Assembly (NCBI GenBank): GCA_032615215.1
Contig: CP128433.1
Coordinates: forward strand, 434,001 to 498,000
DNA from: Microbulbifer sp. MKSA007
GTDB taxonomy: Bacteria > Pseudomonadota > Gammaproteobacteria > Pseudomonadales > Cellvibrionaceae
Direction: 5' to 3'
Length of the DNA: 64,000 nt
Made by a program: the position numbers and the translations under genes. The notes beneath the pieces were generated by a model that had not been told where the DNA came from, ran no database searches, and saw only the letters and a list, made by a program, of their open reading frames with translations. Positions 24,880 to 33,933 of the stretch are shown in pieces. Numbering within the stretch: the stretch's first letter is position 1; each line of letters begins with the position of its first letter.

Positions 24880-26715
24880 ATGGATCTAATTCTATCAGTA
24901 TTGGCCGACCCTTCTGGCGCCAATATGCTTAAACATACAAAACTGTTCACGAAAGCTGGTGGCAGTTTGGGTCGCTCTGCCGATAATTATTGGGTTTTAC
25001 CCGATCCAGATCGAGTGGTTTCCTCAAAACACGCACAGATTTCCTTTACCGATAATCAGTTTTTTCTGGTAGATACTAGTACTAATGGAACCTATTACAA
25101 TGATTCAGAAAATCCGTTAGGAAAGGGAAATCAAGTCCCATTAAAAGAGGGCGACATGATCGTTCTCGGGGAATATAAATTGAAAGTTTCACTGCGACAG
25201 CCTAAGGAAGAGGGAGATCTTCCCAAAGGTCTGGGAAGTGCAGATTTTCTCGATACCTCGGATCGAACAACATTCAGCGCGGATGCCATGGCAAAAATGC
25301 AAAGCCAGGCAGAAGCGAAAGAATTGGATAGTTGGCTTGAGCCGGGTTCCAGCCCGCAGTCAGATGTGGCTCAAACTGGGGAGTGGGGCTCGATTGGGCT
25401 GGGTAATCAGGCTAATACCCCAACTAGCGATAGTCTTCTCACCTCGGAATCGGGCCCTCTGGACCCACTTGCAGCCTTTGGCCAATCTGACCCGTCTGGT
25501 CTTGTTGGTGGTATTCCTGAGATGTCACCCGTCGGTGGCTTAGTGGGTTCTACGGGTCAGCAGCAATCCAGTAATCAATGGTCTGATGATGAGTGGTGGA
25601 AAGATGGTAGTGACGATGATCATGTGCCAGCTGACCAGCACTCAATGCAAATAAATCCCCAGCCGGTACCGGAACCTGTCGTTGAGACGGTTGCGGTGCC
25701 TGAATCTCAAGTGGTATCTCCGCAGCCGCAAGTTCCTATGGGTGGTTTCCAGGGGATTTCACAGCAACCTGTAGCGACTCCGATACCACAACCTCAGGCT
25801 ATGCAGCCACAGCCACAGCCACAGCCACAGCCACAGCCACAGCCACAGGCAATGCAATCTCAGCCCTTAGGGCAGCCCCAAGGGTTTAATCAGCAGCCAA
25901 TTTCTCCGCCTGCTCAAGATAACCCCTTTGCAGACTCTTTCGCTGCTATGCAGGGGCAACAAGTTGATGGCGCTCCAGGGTTTGGTTCCGGGCAATCGTC
26001 CTCGCAACCGCAACCGCAACCGCAACCGCAACCGCAACCGCAACTACAGCCAAAACCAAATCCACAACCGGATTTGGCTGCCCAAGCTCAGCAGTTTTCG
26101 CATTTACAGCAATCCCCAGTTGCTCAGCCCACAGGTTCTTCAGGGGGCAGCATTTTTGCATCTACTCTCGGCCTGAATATGAACCCGGTCCAGTTGCAAC
26201 AGGCGGACCAGCAAGCAGCTGAAATTGTCCGGGAAACAGTAGCTCGTCTTATTGACCTTTTGCGCGCAAGAAACAGCATAAAGAATGAGCTGCGTGTGCA
26301 GCGAACCATGATTCAAACGGAAGCTAATAATCCGCTGAAATTCAGTGCTACGGAACGGGATGCATTGGAAGCCATGTTTGCGGGTACCGGTGCTTTTATG
26401 AATCCTGCTGAGGCAGTGAAGGATAGTTTTGATGATTTGTCAGATCATCAAGTTGCGGTTTTGGCTGGAATGAGAGCAGGTTACAACGCCATGCTCAAAT
26501 TCTTTAGCCCGGAAAATATTGAGCGCAGACTGGGGAATACTTCCGGCGTTTTTGGAAACAAAAATGCAAAAAAATGGGAAGGATTTACTGCAATTTACAG
26601 GGAGCTAGTTGGTGATCCGGATAATTGCTATCGCAAGTTGTTTGGTGATGAATTTGCAGTTACTTATGAAAATCAATTATCAGAGTTAAAAAATGCGCGA
26701 AGCATTAAAAATTAA
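24880..26715 (+). CDS. tagH: T6SS FHA-domain protein TagH/Fha
   Basis: Scaffold read by the T6SS threonine-phosphorylation switch. The N-terminal FHA domain (about residues 20-105) has the phosphothreonine-binding landmarks GRSADN, SSKHAQI and DTSTNGTYYND. A long Pro/Gln/Ser-rich linker (about 110-430) contains two (Pro-Gln)n tracts. The conserved TagH C-terminal domain (about 440-611) follows, with VRETVARLIDLLRARNSIKN and FKP-type loop replaced by LKFSATERD. The 611 residues are typical. It overlaps the earliest possible tssJ start, but the likely tssJ start is 28 bp downstream. Expected phosphorylation target or reader of PpkA. Confidence 0.92.
   Translation: MDLILSVLADPSGANMLKHTKLFTKAGGSLGRSADNYWVLPDPDRVVSSKHAQISFTDNQFFLVDTSTNGTYYNDSENPLGKGNQVPLKEGDMIVLGEYKLKVSLRQPKEEGDLPKGLGSADFLDTSDRTTFSADAMAKMQSQAEAKELDSWLEPGSSPQSDVAQTGEWGSIGLGNQANTPTSDSLLTSESGPLDPLAAFGQSDPSGLVGGIPEMSPVGGLVGSTGQQQSSNQWSDDEWWKDGSDDDHVPADQHSMQINPQPVPEPVVETVAVPESQVVSPQPQVPMGGFQGISQQPVATPIPQPQAMQPQPQPQPQPQPQPQAMQSQPLGQPQGFNQQPISPPAQDNPFADSFAAMQGQQVDGAPGFGSGQSSSQPQPQPQPQPQPQLQPKPNPQPDLAAQAQQFSHLQQSPVAQPTGSSGGSIFASTLGLNMNPVQLQQADQQAAEIVRETVARLIDLLRARNSIKNELRVQRTMIQTEANNPLKFSATERDALEAMFAGTGAFMNPAEAVKDSFDDLSDHQVAVLAGMRAGYNAMLKFFSPENIERRLGNTSGVFGNKNAKKWEGFTAIYRELVGDPDNCYRKLFGDEFAVTYENQLSELKNARSIKN
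25804..25848 (+). repeat. Hexanucleotide microsatellite (CAGCCA)7 in tagH
   Basis: Seven exact CAGCCA copies plus CAG inside the tagH linker, coding for alternating Gln and Pro. Copy-number change is in frame and would only alter linker length. Confidence 0.95.
26005..26040 (+). repeat. Hexanucleotide microsatellite (CAACCG)6 in tagH
   Basis: Six exact CAACCG copies, again coding for Gln-Pro. The unit differs from the upstream tract in both codons although the peptide is the same, so the two arrays expanded independently. Confidence 0.95.
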
Positions 26716-26743
26716 TAAGTTGACGGAAAAGAGGGAATTGCTT

Positions 26744-27352
26744 GTGTCGATAAAAAAATTATTTCAGGTCAGTTTAATCGCTGTTTTGGCAGTTGCAGTT
26801 GTTGGTTGCCAAACAACGAGGCGGACTCTAAATCTGGATACCAGTCTCGAGTTGGTTGTAGAGACACAGAATGACGTAAACCCAGATGATGATGGCCGAG
26901 CTTCTCCCGTTGTTATACGAGTGTTTATGCTCGCGGATGAGCGCCAGTTTGCCCGTGAAGATTTTCTTAACCTTTACGAGAATGCTCAATCCCGCCTCGG
27001 CAAGGATTTGATTGATACTGTAATCCTTAAAGAGTTTGCTCCAGGGGAACAGCGTATAGAAGAACTGGCTTTAACGCCGGACGTAAAATATATCGGGCTT
27101 CTAGCTGAGTTTGTACAGTATCAGGATGCAGAGGCACTAATGGTGCTGCCAATTACAGACCACAAAAAAAATGAATATGAAGTATCGCTGGCCGATGTAC
27201 GAATTGGTTCGCCAGATGATATTGCCAAGCGTCGTCGAGCAAAAATGACTACTCGTGGCAGCGAAGATGATAGTGGGGAAACAGTTACAATCTCCAAAGA
27301 AGATTATGAAAGAATGAAAAAAACGCTCCCTGATATGCAGCGGTCTCAATAG
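26744..27352 (+). CDS. tssJ: T6SS outer-membrane lipoprotein TssJ
   Basis: Lipoprotein that anchors TssM to the outer membrane in the T6SS membrane complex. GTG at 26744 with GAGG nine bases upstream gives a good lipoprotein signal: SIKKLFQVSLIAVLAVAVVG followed by the lipobox cysteine (VVGC). An ATG at 26693 would add 17 charged residues before the signal and overlap tagH, so it is less likely. The TssJ fold follows, with VVIRVFMLADERQFAREDF, FAPGEQRIEEL and KYIGLLAEFVQY. The charged C-terminal extension past about residue 150 is longer than in many TssJ proteins. Confidence 0.88.
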   Translation: MSIKKLFQVSLIAVLAVAVVGCQTTRRTLNLDTSLELVVETQNDVNPDDDGRASPVVIRVFMLADERQFAREDFLNLYENAQSRLGKDLIDTVILKEFAPGEQRIEELALTPDVKYIGLLAEFVQYQDAEALMVLPITDHKKNEYEVSLADVRIGSPDDIAKRRRAKMTTRGSEDDSGETVTISKEDYERMKKTLPDMQRSQ

Positions 27353-27390
27353 GGCAGAAATTATTGCCCGGGCAATAAAAATTGCTGCCC
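27352..27390 (+). other. Palindromic element between tssJ and tssK
   Basis: GGGCAG (27352-27357) pairs with CTGCCC (27385-27390), and the centre contains the 14-bp palindrome ATTGCCCGGGCAAT. It can fold as nested hairpins starting within the tssJ stop codon. There is no T run after it. It may be an mRNA-processing or stability element that sets different levels of TssJ and TssK. Confidence 0.5.
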
Positions 27391-27424
27391 TGGAAATATT
27401 ACGAGAGCTTTTTAAGGAACATTT

Positions 27425-28762
27425 ATGTCGGCAAACAATAAAGTGATCTGGAGCGAGGGCATGTTTTTACGCCCTCAGCATTTTCAACAGCAGGATCGCT
27501 ATCTCGAACAGCTTGTCGAAGCGCGCACAGCTCCGCTCGGGCCTTATACCTGGGGGATTGTAGAGCTGGCGATCGATAGTGAGCCATTATCGATGGGAAA
27601 AATTTCTCTATCGAGAGTGAAAGCTGTTTTTCCCGATGGTACCCCGATACTTGCCCCTGAAAATGAGCATTTGCCGGATGTTCTGGATGTTCCGGTTAAT
27701 ACTCGTGATGAAATAGTCTATTTATGTGTGCCGATGAAGCGCCCAGGTAGTCAGGAGTCGATTCGAGATCAAGAGGACTTCCCGCAGGCACGTTATCAGG
27801 CTTCGAACTTTGATGCCCGTAATAGTGCGGCGTCTTCTGGTGAGTCCGCGCGTATCCAAGTCGGAAAGTTAAGAGCTTGTCTCAAATTAGGTAGTGATGA
27901 TCTGAGTGGCTATGCTGCGGTTGGGGTTGCCCGAATTAAAGAGCGTCAACCAGAAAAGCCGGTAGAGCTTGATTCTGACTATATCCCACCGCTGTTAAAT
28001 GCGGAGACTTCTGCGGTTATCAATGCATATATTGAAGAAGTAAAAGGATTGCTCGACCATCGAGGCTCGGCTCTGGGTCATCGTTTGAGCGACAGCGGAA
28101 GAAGCGGATCTGCAGAAATTGCTGATTATTTGTTGCTGCAGGTTATTAACCGCTTTGAACCCTTATTAAAGCAGATAACGGCTCAGCCCCGATTACATCC
28201 GCACAACTTATTTCTTGAATTATTGCAGTTGGCAGGCGAACTTTCGACGTTTACTGCTCCGTCTAAGCGCCCTCCAGAAATTCCAGTGTATGCACATGAA
28301 GATCTGCAAGTAAGCTTTGCCGGGCTGTTTTCAGCACTTAGGCAGTCGCTCTCCACAGTACTGGAGCAAACTGCAATTGCTATGGAATTGGTGCAGCGCA
28401 AATTTGGGATATATGTTGCGCCGGTTACTGATCCTTCATTATTAAAATCAGCCAGTTTTATTATGGCCGCAAAAGCGGATATGCCTGGCGATCTATTGCG
28501 CAGCCGCTTCCCCACGCAGGCAAAAGTTGCCCCTGTCGAGGCGATTAGAGAACTTATCTCAGCGCAGTTACCCGGCTTGACTCTGCGCCCTCTTCCCGTG
28601 GCTCCTCGACAAATTCCCTATCACGCAGGGTTCACTTACTTTGAGGTGGAGCGCAGTGGAGAGTTATGGCAGGCCATGACTCGCTCGGGTGGTTTTGCAG
28701 TGCATCTGGGCGCAGAGTTCCCTGGATTAACTATGGAACTCTGGGCCATAAGGAATAATTAA
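27425..28762 (+). CDS. tssK: T6SS baseplate protein TssK
   Basis: Trimeric baseplate protein linking the baseplate to the TssL/TssM membrane complex. The 445-residue product starts with the family signature VIWSEGMFLRPQHFQQQDRY and contains LLLQVINRFEPLL, PRLHPHNLFLELLQLAGEL and the C-terminal PYHAGFTYFEVERSGELW. AAGGAA precedes the ATG. tssL starts one base after its stop, indicating coupled translation. Confidence 0.95.
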   Translation: MSANNKVIWSEGMFLRPQHFQQQDRYLEQLVEARTAPLGPYTWGIVELAIDSEPLSMGKISLSRVKAVFPDGTPILAPENEHLPDVLDVPVNTRDEIVYLCVPMKRPGSQESIRDQEDFPQARYQASNFDARNSAASSGESARIQVGKLRACLKLGSDDLSGYAAVGVARIKERQPEKPVELDSDYIPPLLNAETSAVINAYIEEVKGLLDHRGSALGHRLSDSGRSGSAEIADYLLLQVINRFEPLLKQITAQPRLHPHNLFLELLQLAGELSTFTAPSKRPPEIPVYAHEDLQVSFAGLFSALRQSLSTVLEQTAIAMELVQRKFGIYVAPVTDPSLLKSASFIMAAKADMPGDLLRSRFPTQAKVAPVEAIRELISAQLPGLTLRPLPVAPRQIPYHAGFTYFEVERSGELWQAMTRSGGFAVHLGAEFPGLTMELWAIRNN

Positions 28763-28763
28763 T

Positions 28764-29627
28764 ATGAGTAATGACAGCTTTACTCCTCCACGGGCCCCTA
28801 ATGCTGGGGATAGAACGGTTTTGATACCGACACCCGGTGCCGCAGCGGCACCGGCAGCAGCTCAGGCTCAGCCACAATTCTTTGCCAGCCAAGATGCCCC
28901 GGTCGAGGCTCAGGTCCGCAACAGTCTTAATCCATTGGTGTCTGCGGCTTCAAAATTGTTAGGCGTAATTATCAAATTGCGCACAACGATGAACCACGCC
29001 AACGTACCAGATCTGCACAAGCGACTTACTACGGAAATCCAAAGCTTCGAGCGTGAGGCAAAGCAGCTGGCTTTAACACCTGAATCAGTGCTAACAGCCC
29101 GTTACTTGCTATGTACTGTCGTGGACGAGGTTGTTTTGACCACGCCTTGGGGTACAGCTAGCGGTTGGAGCCAGCACTCTCTACTTAGCCTATTTCACAA
29201 AGAGACTTTTGGAGGGGAGAAGTGTTTTGTCATTTTGCAGCGCATGCTGGAAACTCCCGCAAGTCATTTGGAACTCCTTGAGCTTTTTTATCTGTGTTTG
29301 AGCTTGGGCTTTCAGGGTAAGTATCGGCTCGTACAGCGTGGACACGAACAAATAGAACAGATTCGTGATGAGCTCTACAGAACAATTGAACAGCATAAGC
29401 AGCCAATGGACCGAGATCTTTCGCCGCGTTGGCAAGGATGCGTAGAGCGAAAATCCCGGCTGATTCACTATATACCCCTCTGGGTGATTATGAGTGTTGT
29501 CCTGGGATTGTTACTTGCAACTTATAGTGGTTATCGCTGGTGGCTCTATGAAACGACGACACCGGTCGCAGACCAGATTTTAGATTTGTCCAAAAGTGAT
29601 GATGAGTCTCCGCAAGGAGAAGGGTAA
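28764..29627 (+). CDS. tssL: T6SS inner-membrane protein TssL (DotU/IcmH type)
   Basis: Inner-membrane protein that binds TssM and the baseplate. After an Ala/Pro-rich N-terminus, the cytoplasmic DotU domain (about 60-220) has ARYLLCTVVDEVVLTTPWG, SLLSLFHKETFGGEKCF, and LELFYLCLSLGFQGKYRL. A single C-terminal membrane anchor (IPLWVIMSVVLGLLLATYSG) follows. There is no OmpA/peptidoglycan-binding extension, so wall anchoring must come from another protein or be absent. The 287 residues fit the short TssL class. Confidence 0.94.
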   Translation: MSNDSFTPPRAPNAGDRTVLIPTPGAAAAPAAAQAQPQFFASQDAPVEAQVRNSLNPLVSAASKLLGVIIKLRTTMNHANVPDLHKRLTTEIQSFEREAKQLALTPESVLTARYLLCTVVDEVVLTTPWGTASGWSQHSLLSLFHKETFGGEKCFVILQRMLETPASHLELLELFYLCLSLGFQGKYRLVQRGHEQIEQIRDELYRTIEQHKQPMDRDLSPRWQGCVERKSRLIHYIPLWVIMSVVLGLLLATYSGYRWWLYETTTPVADQILDLSKSDDESPQGEG

Positions 29628-29684
29628 CACTCGGGCTGATATTGATCCTGGGTATGGTCGATACCCTGGAAGACGGAGCAATTC

Positions 29685-32600
29685 ATGAAACGCTTGCGTA
29701 ACTTTTTTACCAATAAGTGGGTGTTGGGGCTCATAGGGCTCTCAGCTCTTTCCCTCCTCATTTGGTTTGCGGCTGATTACATTAAGTTTGGTAGTGATAA
29801 TGCCACGCTTTCTCACTCTGTCCGACTAACTATTATTGTTTTTATTTTTGCTATTTGGCTTGTGTGGAATATCAGCCAATGGTTGGTAGAGAGACGCCAA
29901 AACCAGGCTTTAATAAAAGGCATTGAGGAATCACAAGAAGCCGATTCTACAGATCCAGACGAAGAACGCTCGCTGGAAGAGTTGAATGCTCTTTCTGGTC
30001 GCTTCCGTGAAGCGATGGGTGTATTACGTAGTGCTCGGTTTAAATCTGACAAGGGACAAGTTTCCCTTTATCAGCTTCCCTGGTACATCATTATTGGGCC
30101 TCCCGGTTGTGGTAAAACAACAGCCCTGGTGAACTCCGGGTTGGAATTTCCTCTGGCGCAGAGTCATGGGAAGGAAGCCCTGGGTGGGGTAGGGGGCACC
30201 CGTAACTGTGATTGGTGGTTTACCAATGATGCAGTTTTAATTGATACCGCAGGGCGTTATACGACTCAGGACAGTCACCGGGTTTACGATAATAGCGCTT
30301 GGAAAGCTTTTCTGAGCTTATTGAAAAGATACCGCCGCCGCCGCCCGATCAATGGTGCTCTGGTTGCAATTAGCTTGCAAGATTTAATGGTGCAAACTGA
30401 AGAGCAGCGCCAACACCAGGCAAAAATTATCCGCCAGCGTGTAAATGAACTGCAACAAGAGTTGGGTATTCGCTTCCCGATTTATCTCACTTTCACAAAA
30501 TGTGACTTAGTTGCAGGGTTTACAGAGTTTTTCGACAACCTCTCTCAAGCTGAGCGTGAGCAAGTTTGGGGAATGAGTTTTCCCCGTGAAGCTAACGCCA
30601 CTGTAGGGGCCCCTCTCGATAATTTCAAAGCAGAATTTGAGCAGCTGATAGAGCGTTTGAACCAACGCGTATTGTGGCGTGTTCATCAGGAGAGGAATGT
30701 AGAGAAGCGGGCGTTGTTGCAAGGTTTTCCTGCCCGAATGGAAAGCCTTACAGATATTTTGACAGATTTTGTAAAGCAGACTTTCGGTCCAAATCGTTAC
30801 GAAACCGTCCCTATGGTCAGAGGGGTCTACTTTACTAGTGGCACTCAGGAGGGCAGTCCTGTTGACCGTATGATGTCCTCCGTAACTGCTGATTTTGGAC
30901 TAGAGCGTAGCGTCGGGCCAAAATTCCAGGGTGTTGGTAAGAGCTTTTTCTTGCATCGACTATTGAAGGATGTCGTTTTCCCCGAGGCTGAATTAGTAGG
31001 CGTTAATCGCCGGATTGAGTCAGCTAACCTTTGGTTACGCCGGGGAGTTTTTGCTACTTTGGCGGGAGGCTTTGTCGGAGCTATTTTCTTATGGAGTGGC
31101 AGTCTCGCACAGAATAAATTATCCATGGGAGAGGTTAGCGATAATCTCAGCGCGTACCAAGGTGCAGAGAGTGAGCTGAAAGGTAAAAATATTACGCCCA
31201 TCAGTGCCTTAAATTTGTTAGAGCCTTTGAAGCGGGCTAGTGCGGTCTACGATCGTGAGGAACATCCGTGGATTGGCAATTTGGGACTTTATGACACCAG
31301 AATTGATACCGCGGCAAATGATCTCTATCGCCATAAATTAGAAACTATTTATCTTCCCGCTTTACTTCGTGATATAGAGAGTGACTTAAGTCGTCTCGGA
31401 AGTAATGATCCCGCTTTGGTAAGTACTCTCAAAACCTATTTGATGTTTTTTAATCCAGATAAAATGGATTTGAAAACCATAGAGGCTTACTACACTGCTC
31501 GCTGGGAGCGTCAGCTACCCGGTGAAGCTGGGAGGCAGGAAGAACTGCGCTACCACCTGGATCAACTATTTATTCAGCCTCTACCCAATTCAATTGAAGA
31601 GAATGAGAGGGTGGTAGCTCGCGCGCGACAACAACTGCGTCGTATCCCTGTGCCTCAGCGGTTATTTGCTCAACTACAAAATAGTGACTTCGGATTGACC
31701 CCTGTAGATCTCTATCAAGAAATTGGTGGAGACACTCAGCAAATTTTTGGCATGGGAGCCAATAATCCAAACTTCACGATTCCCTTCCTCTATACAAAGG
31801 CGGGTTATAAAGAACTGGACTTTGGAGCGGACTCTCAGCTGATGACAAATATGGCTGAAGAGCGCTGGATTTATGGAGGAGATCTGAGCGGTGAGGACTT
31901 TACCGAAGCCGACCGTGAAAAGCTTGGTGAGGAAGTAAAACGAATCTATCTTGGGGAGTACTTACAGCGTTGGCAGGGCTTCCTTGGCGGGTTCAAAATA
32001 CAGAGGTTTGGTAGCACTTCACAGGCTTTGGATGTGTTGTCAAAGTTGTCTGATCCTATTTACTCACCCCTGCTTGCGATTACCGAGATCACTTCAGATA
32101 ACACTCGTCTGACCCTTCGACCTGAGGTTCCAGTCGATGCTTCTGGGGTACCGCTACCTGTATCCAGTACTACTCGAAAGTTGGGACAAGCCGCACTGGG
32201 TAGTGCAACCAGTGCCTTGCAGGATCATTACAAGCCAAACATTGTTGATGTTAGGTTTGAGGAGGTCCAGCGAATCACTCAGAGTGAGAAGGGGCGGCCA
32301 GCGCGTATCCAAGAATACCTGGATACTATTAATAAAATTCAGGAATACCTCACTGAGATCGACAGCGCTCCCGATTCGAATCAAGCGGCCTTTGGACGTG
32401 CCAAAGCGCGTTTTGCCGGCGGTAGCGATGCGATTAAACAGTTAAGGGTTAAGGCTGCCAATGCGCCAGCACCTTTTGACCAGTGGCTGACAGATATTGC
32501 TGATAGCGCTTGGGGGCTGGTAATGGCCAAGACTAAGGCGCATATCAACCGTGTCTGGCGTGAAGAGGTGTATCAAAGCTATAGCAATAGCCTGGCAAAC

Positions 32601-33227
32601 CGGTACCCACTGCGTAGCGACCGTGACCAGGAAGTGCCGGTGATGGAGTTTAACCAGTACTTCAAGCCAGGTGGTATTGAGGAGAAATTTGTCAATCAGT
32701 ATCTGAAGCCATTTGTGGATACCAGAAACTGGAAAATCAAATACGTTGAAGGGCAGGGTATTAGCCTTTCAAGGGAAGCCCTTTCCCAGTTGCGTCGAGC
32801 TGAACGTATTCGAAAAACTTTCTTCAGTGCCGGCGAAGGAGCTTCTTACTCTTTCCGTATTGAGCCCACGAAACTGGATTCCAGTGTTCGTTTGTTTGAA
32901 CTTGAACTTGGAGAGCAACGAGTTCCTTACTCCCATGGCCCTAAAACCACTAAAAAGCTGACTTGGCGTGGTGGTGAAAGTAATCGCGTCCGCATTATCT
33001 TTGAAGATCTGAATGAGACTGTTCATCGCAAGCATTTTGAAGGGGACTGGGCATGGTACAGGCTGTTAGCGAGCTCAGATTTGGAAGCCGGGCGAAGTAA
33101 CGCAGAACACTTTGTTACTTTCTCTGAGGAAGGGCGAAAGGCTCAATTTAAATTGATTGCATCTAATGTAAACAATCCGTTCGACCGCAGTTTACTGCGC
33201 GGATATCGATGCCCTGAGACCCTGTAG
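29685..33227 (+). CDS. tssM: T6SS inner-membrane ATPase-like protein TssM (IcmF)
   Basis: Core of the trans-envelope membrane complex. Two N-terminal membrane segments (about 12-30 and 45-65) precede the cytoplasmic NTPase-like domain, whose Walker A is GPPGCGKTTAL and Walker B-like segment is VLIDTAGRYTTQD. A third membrane segment (FATLAGGFVGAIFLW, about residue 450) leads into the large periplasmic part that contacts TssJ. An intact Walker A is not universal in TssM, so this one may bind nucleotide. The 1180 residues are normal. tagF starts 14 bp after it. Confidence 0.95.
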   Translation: MKRLRNFFTNKWVLGLIGLSALSLLIWFAADYIKFGSDNATLSHSVRLTIIVFIFAIWLVWNISQWLVERRQNQALIKGIEESQEADSTDPDEERSLEELNALSGRFREAMGVLRSARFKSDKGQVSLYQLPWYIIIGPPGCGKTTALVNSGLEFPLAQSHGKEALGGVGGTRNCDWWFTNDAVLIDTAGRYTTQDSHRVYDNSAWKAFLSLLKRYRRRRPINGALVAISLQDLMVQTEEQRQHQAKIIRQRVNELQQELGIRFPIYLTFTKCDLVAGFTEFFDNLSQAEREQVWGMSFPREANATVGAPLDNFKAEFEQLIERLNQRVLWRVHQERNVEKRALLQGFPARMESLTDILTDFVKQTFGPNRYETVPMVRGVYFTSGTQEGSPVDRMMSSVTADFGLERSVGPKFQGVGKSFFLHRLLKDVVFPEAELVGVNRRIESANLWLRRGVFATLAGGFVGAIFLWSGSLAQNKLSMGEVSDNLSAYQGAESELKGKNITPISALNLLEPLKRASAVYDREEHPWIGNLGLYDTRIDTAANDLYRHKLETIYLPALLRDIESDLSRLGSNDPALVSTLKTYLMFFNPDKMDLKTIEAYYTARWERQLPGEAGRQEELRYHLDQLFIQPLPNSIEENERVVARARQQLRRIPVPQRLFAQLQNSDFGLTPVDLYQEIGGDTQQIFGMGANNPNFTIPFLYTKAGYKELDFGADSQLMTNMAEERWIYGGDLSGEDFTEADREKLGEEVKRIYLGEYLQRWQGFLGGFKIQRFGSTSQALDVLSKLSDPIYSPLLAITEITSDNTRLTLRPEVPVDASGVPLPVSSTTRKLGQAALGSATSALQDHYKPNIVDVRFEEVQRITQSEKGRPARIQEYLDTINKIQEYLTEIDSAPDSNQAAFGRAKARFAGGSDAIKQLRVKAANAPAPFDQWLTDIADSAWGLVMAKTKAHINRVWREEVYQSYSNSLANRYPLRSDRDQEVPVMEFNQYFKPGGIEEKFVNQYLKPFVDTRNWKIKYVEGQGISLSREALSQLRRAERIRKTFFSAGEGASYSFRIEPTKLDSSVRLFELELGEQRVPYSHGPKTTKKLTWRGGESNRVRIIFEDLNETVHRKHFEGDWAWYRLLASSDLEAGRSNAEHFVTFSEEGRKAQFKLIASNVNNPFDRSLLRGYRCPETL

Positions 33228-33241
33228 ACGGAGTAGATGAT

Positions 33242-33763
33242 TTGCAAAATACAGTTGGTATTTTTGGTAAGTTGCCGGGTCACGGGGACTTTGTTCAGCG
33301 GCAGCTGCCAGGTAGTTTTGTCACTGTATGGGATGGCTGGTTACAACGAGCGGTATTTGGATCTCGTGAACTCGTTGGTCAAGAGTGGTTGGACTACTAC
33401 TTGACCAGTCCTGTTTGGAGGTTTGTCCACAGCAAAGGCATCATTGATGCCAATGCGTGGGCCGGAATTTTAGTACCTAGTGTGGATAGTGTTGGGCGCT
33501 ATTTTCCGTTGACATTTGCTGCTCCGCTATCCCCGGTAGTGGATGCATTTGCTTTTATGTCTGATGCTAAGAGCTGGTTCCAGAGCTTGTCTGAATTAGC
33601 AATTACATCGCTGCAAAATATGCTACATGCAGACCAGTTATGTGAGGCATTTAGTGCCCCCCTGACAGGGCGGGCATTATCTCTCTGCCTCCAGCACAGG
33701 GAGACTTTGTCGTCTCCACAGGCCAATCGAATACTCTGGAAAGAGGTTTTGCAGGTCTATTAG
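33242..33763 (+). CDS. tagF: T6SS repressor TagF, truncated by a frame break
   Basis: TagF restrains T6SS firing after translation in systems that have been studied. The protein starts at TTG 33242 with GGAG upstream and shows the family start GIFGKLPGHGDFVQRQLPGS and SPVWRFVHSKGIIDANAWAG. The frame then stops at 33763 after 173 residues, short for the family. Directly after a run of six C (33657-33662) the next frame carries the missing TagF C-terminus, including AYSLWWSEGSQHLAPTTLLC. One extra C would give a 225-residue protein ending at 33918. Residues after about Pro139 in the listed frame are therefore out of frame and not TagF-like. Confidence 0.88.
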   Translation: MQNTVGIFGKLPGHGDFVQRQLPGSFVTVWDGWLQRAVFGSRELVGQEWLDYYLTSPVWRFVHSKGIIDANAWAGILVPSVDSVGRYFPLTFAAPLSPVVDAFAFMSDAKSWFQSLSELAITSLQNMLHADQLCEAFSAPLTGRALSLCLQHRETLSSPQANRILWKEVLQVY

Positions 33764-33918
33764 GGCAGATGAGCAAAAGTAGCTACTCCGCATATAGTCT
33801 GTGGTGGAGTGAGGGGTCTCAACACTTGGCCCCGACAACCTTGCTGTGCCCATCATTGCCAAGCCCTGAGCTCTATAGCTCAATGCTTGGTGTGCAGTTA
33901 CAGAAGAATATAAGTTAG
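33657..33918 (+). pseudogene. tagF: Detached C-terminal part of tagF in the -1 frame
   Basis: Continuation of tagF in another frame, beginning at the six-C run. It reads PPDRAGIISLPPAQGDF, then LLGQMSKSSYSAYSLWWSEG, and ends at TAG 33916-33918. The SLWW motif is typical of TagF C-termini. The frame has stops just upstream (33643 and 33652) and no start codon of its own, so it can only be made by a corrected or slipped reading of tagF. Confidence 0.85.
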
Positions 33919-33933
33919 GATTGAGGGCACAGC

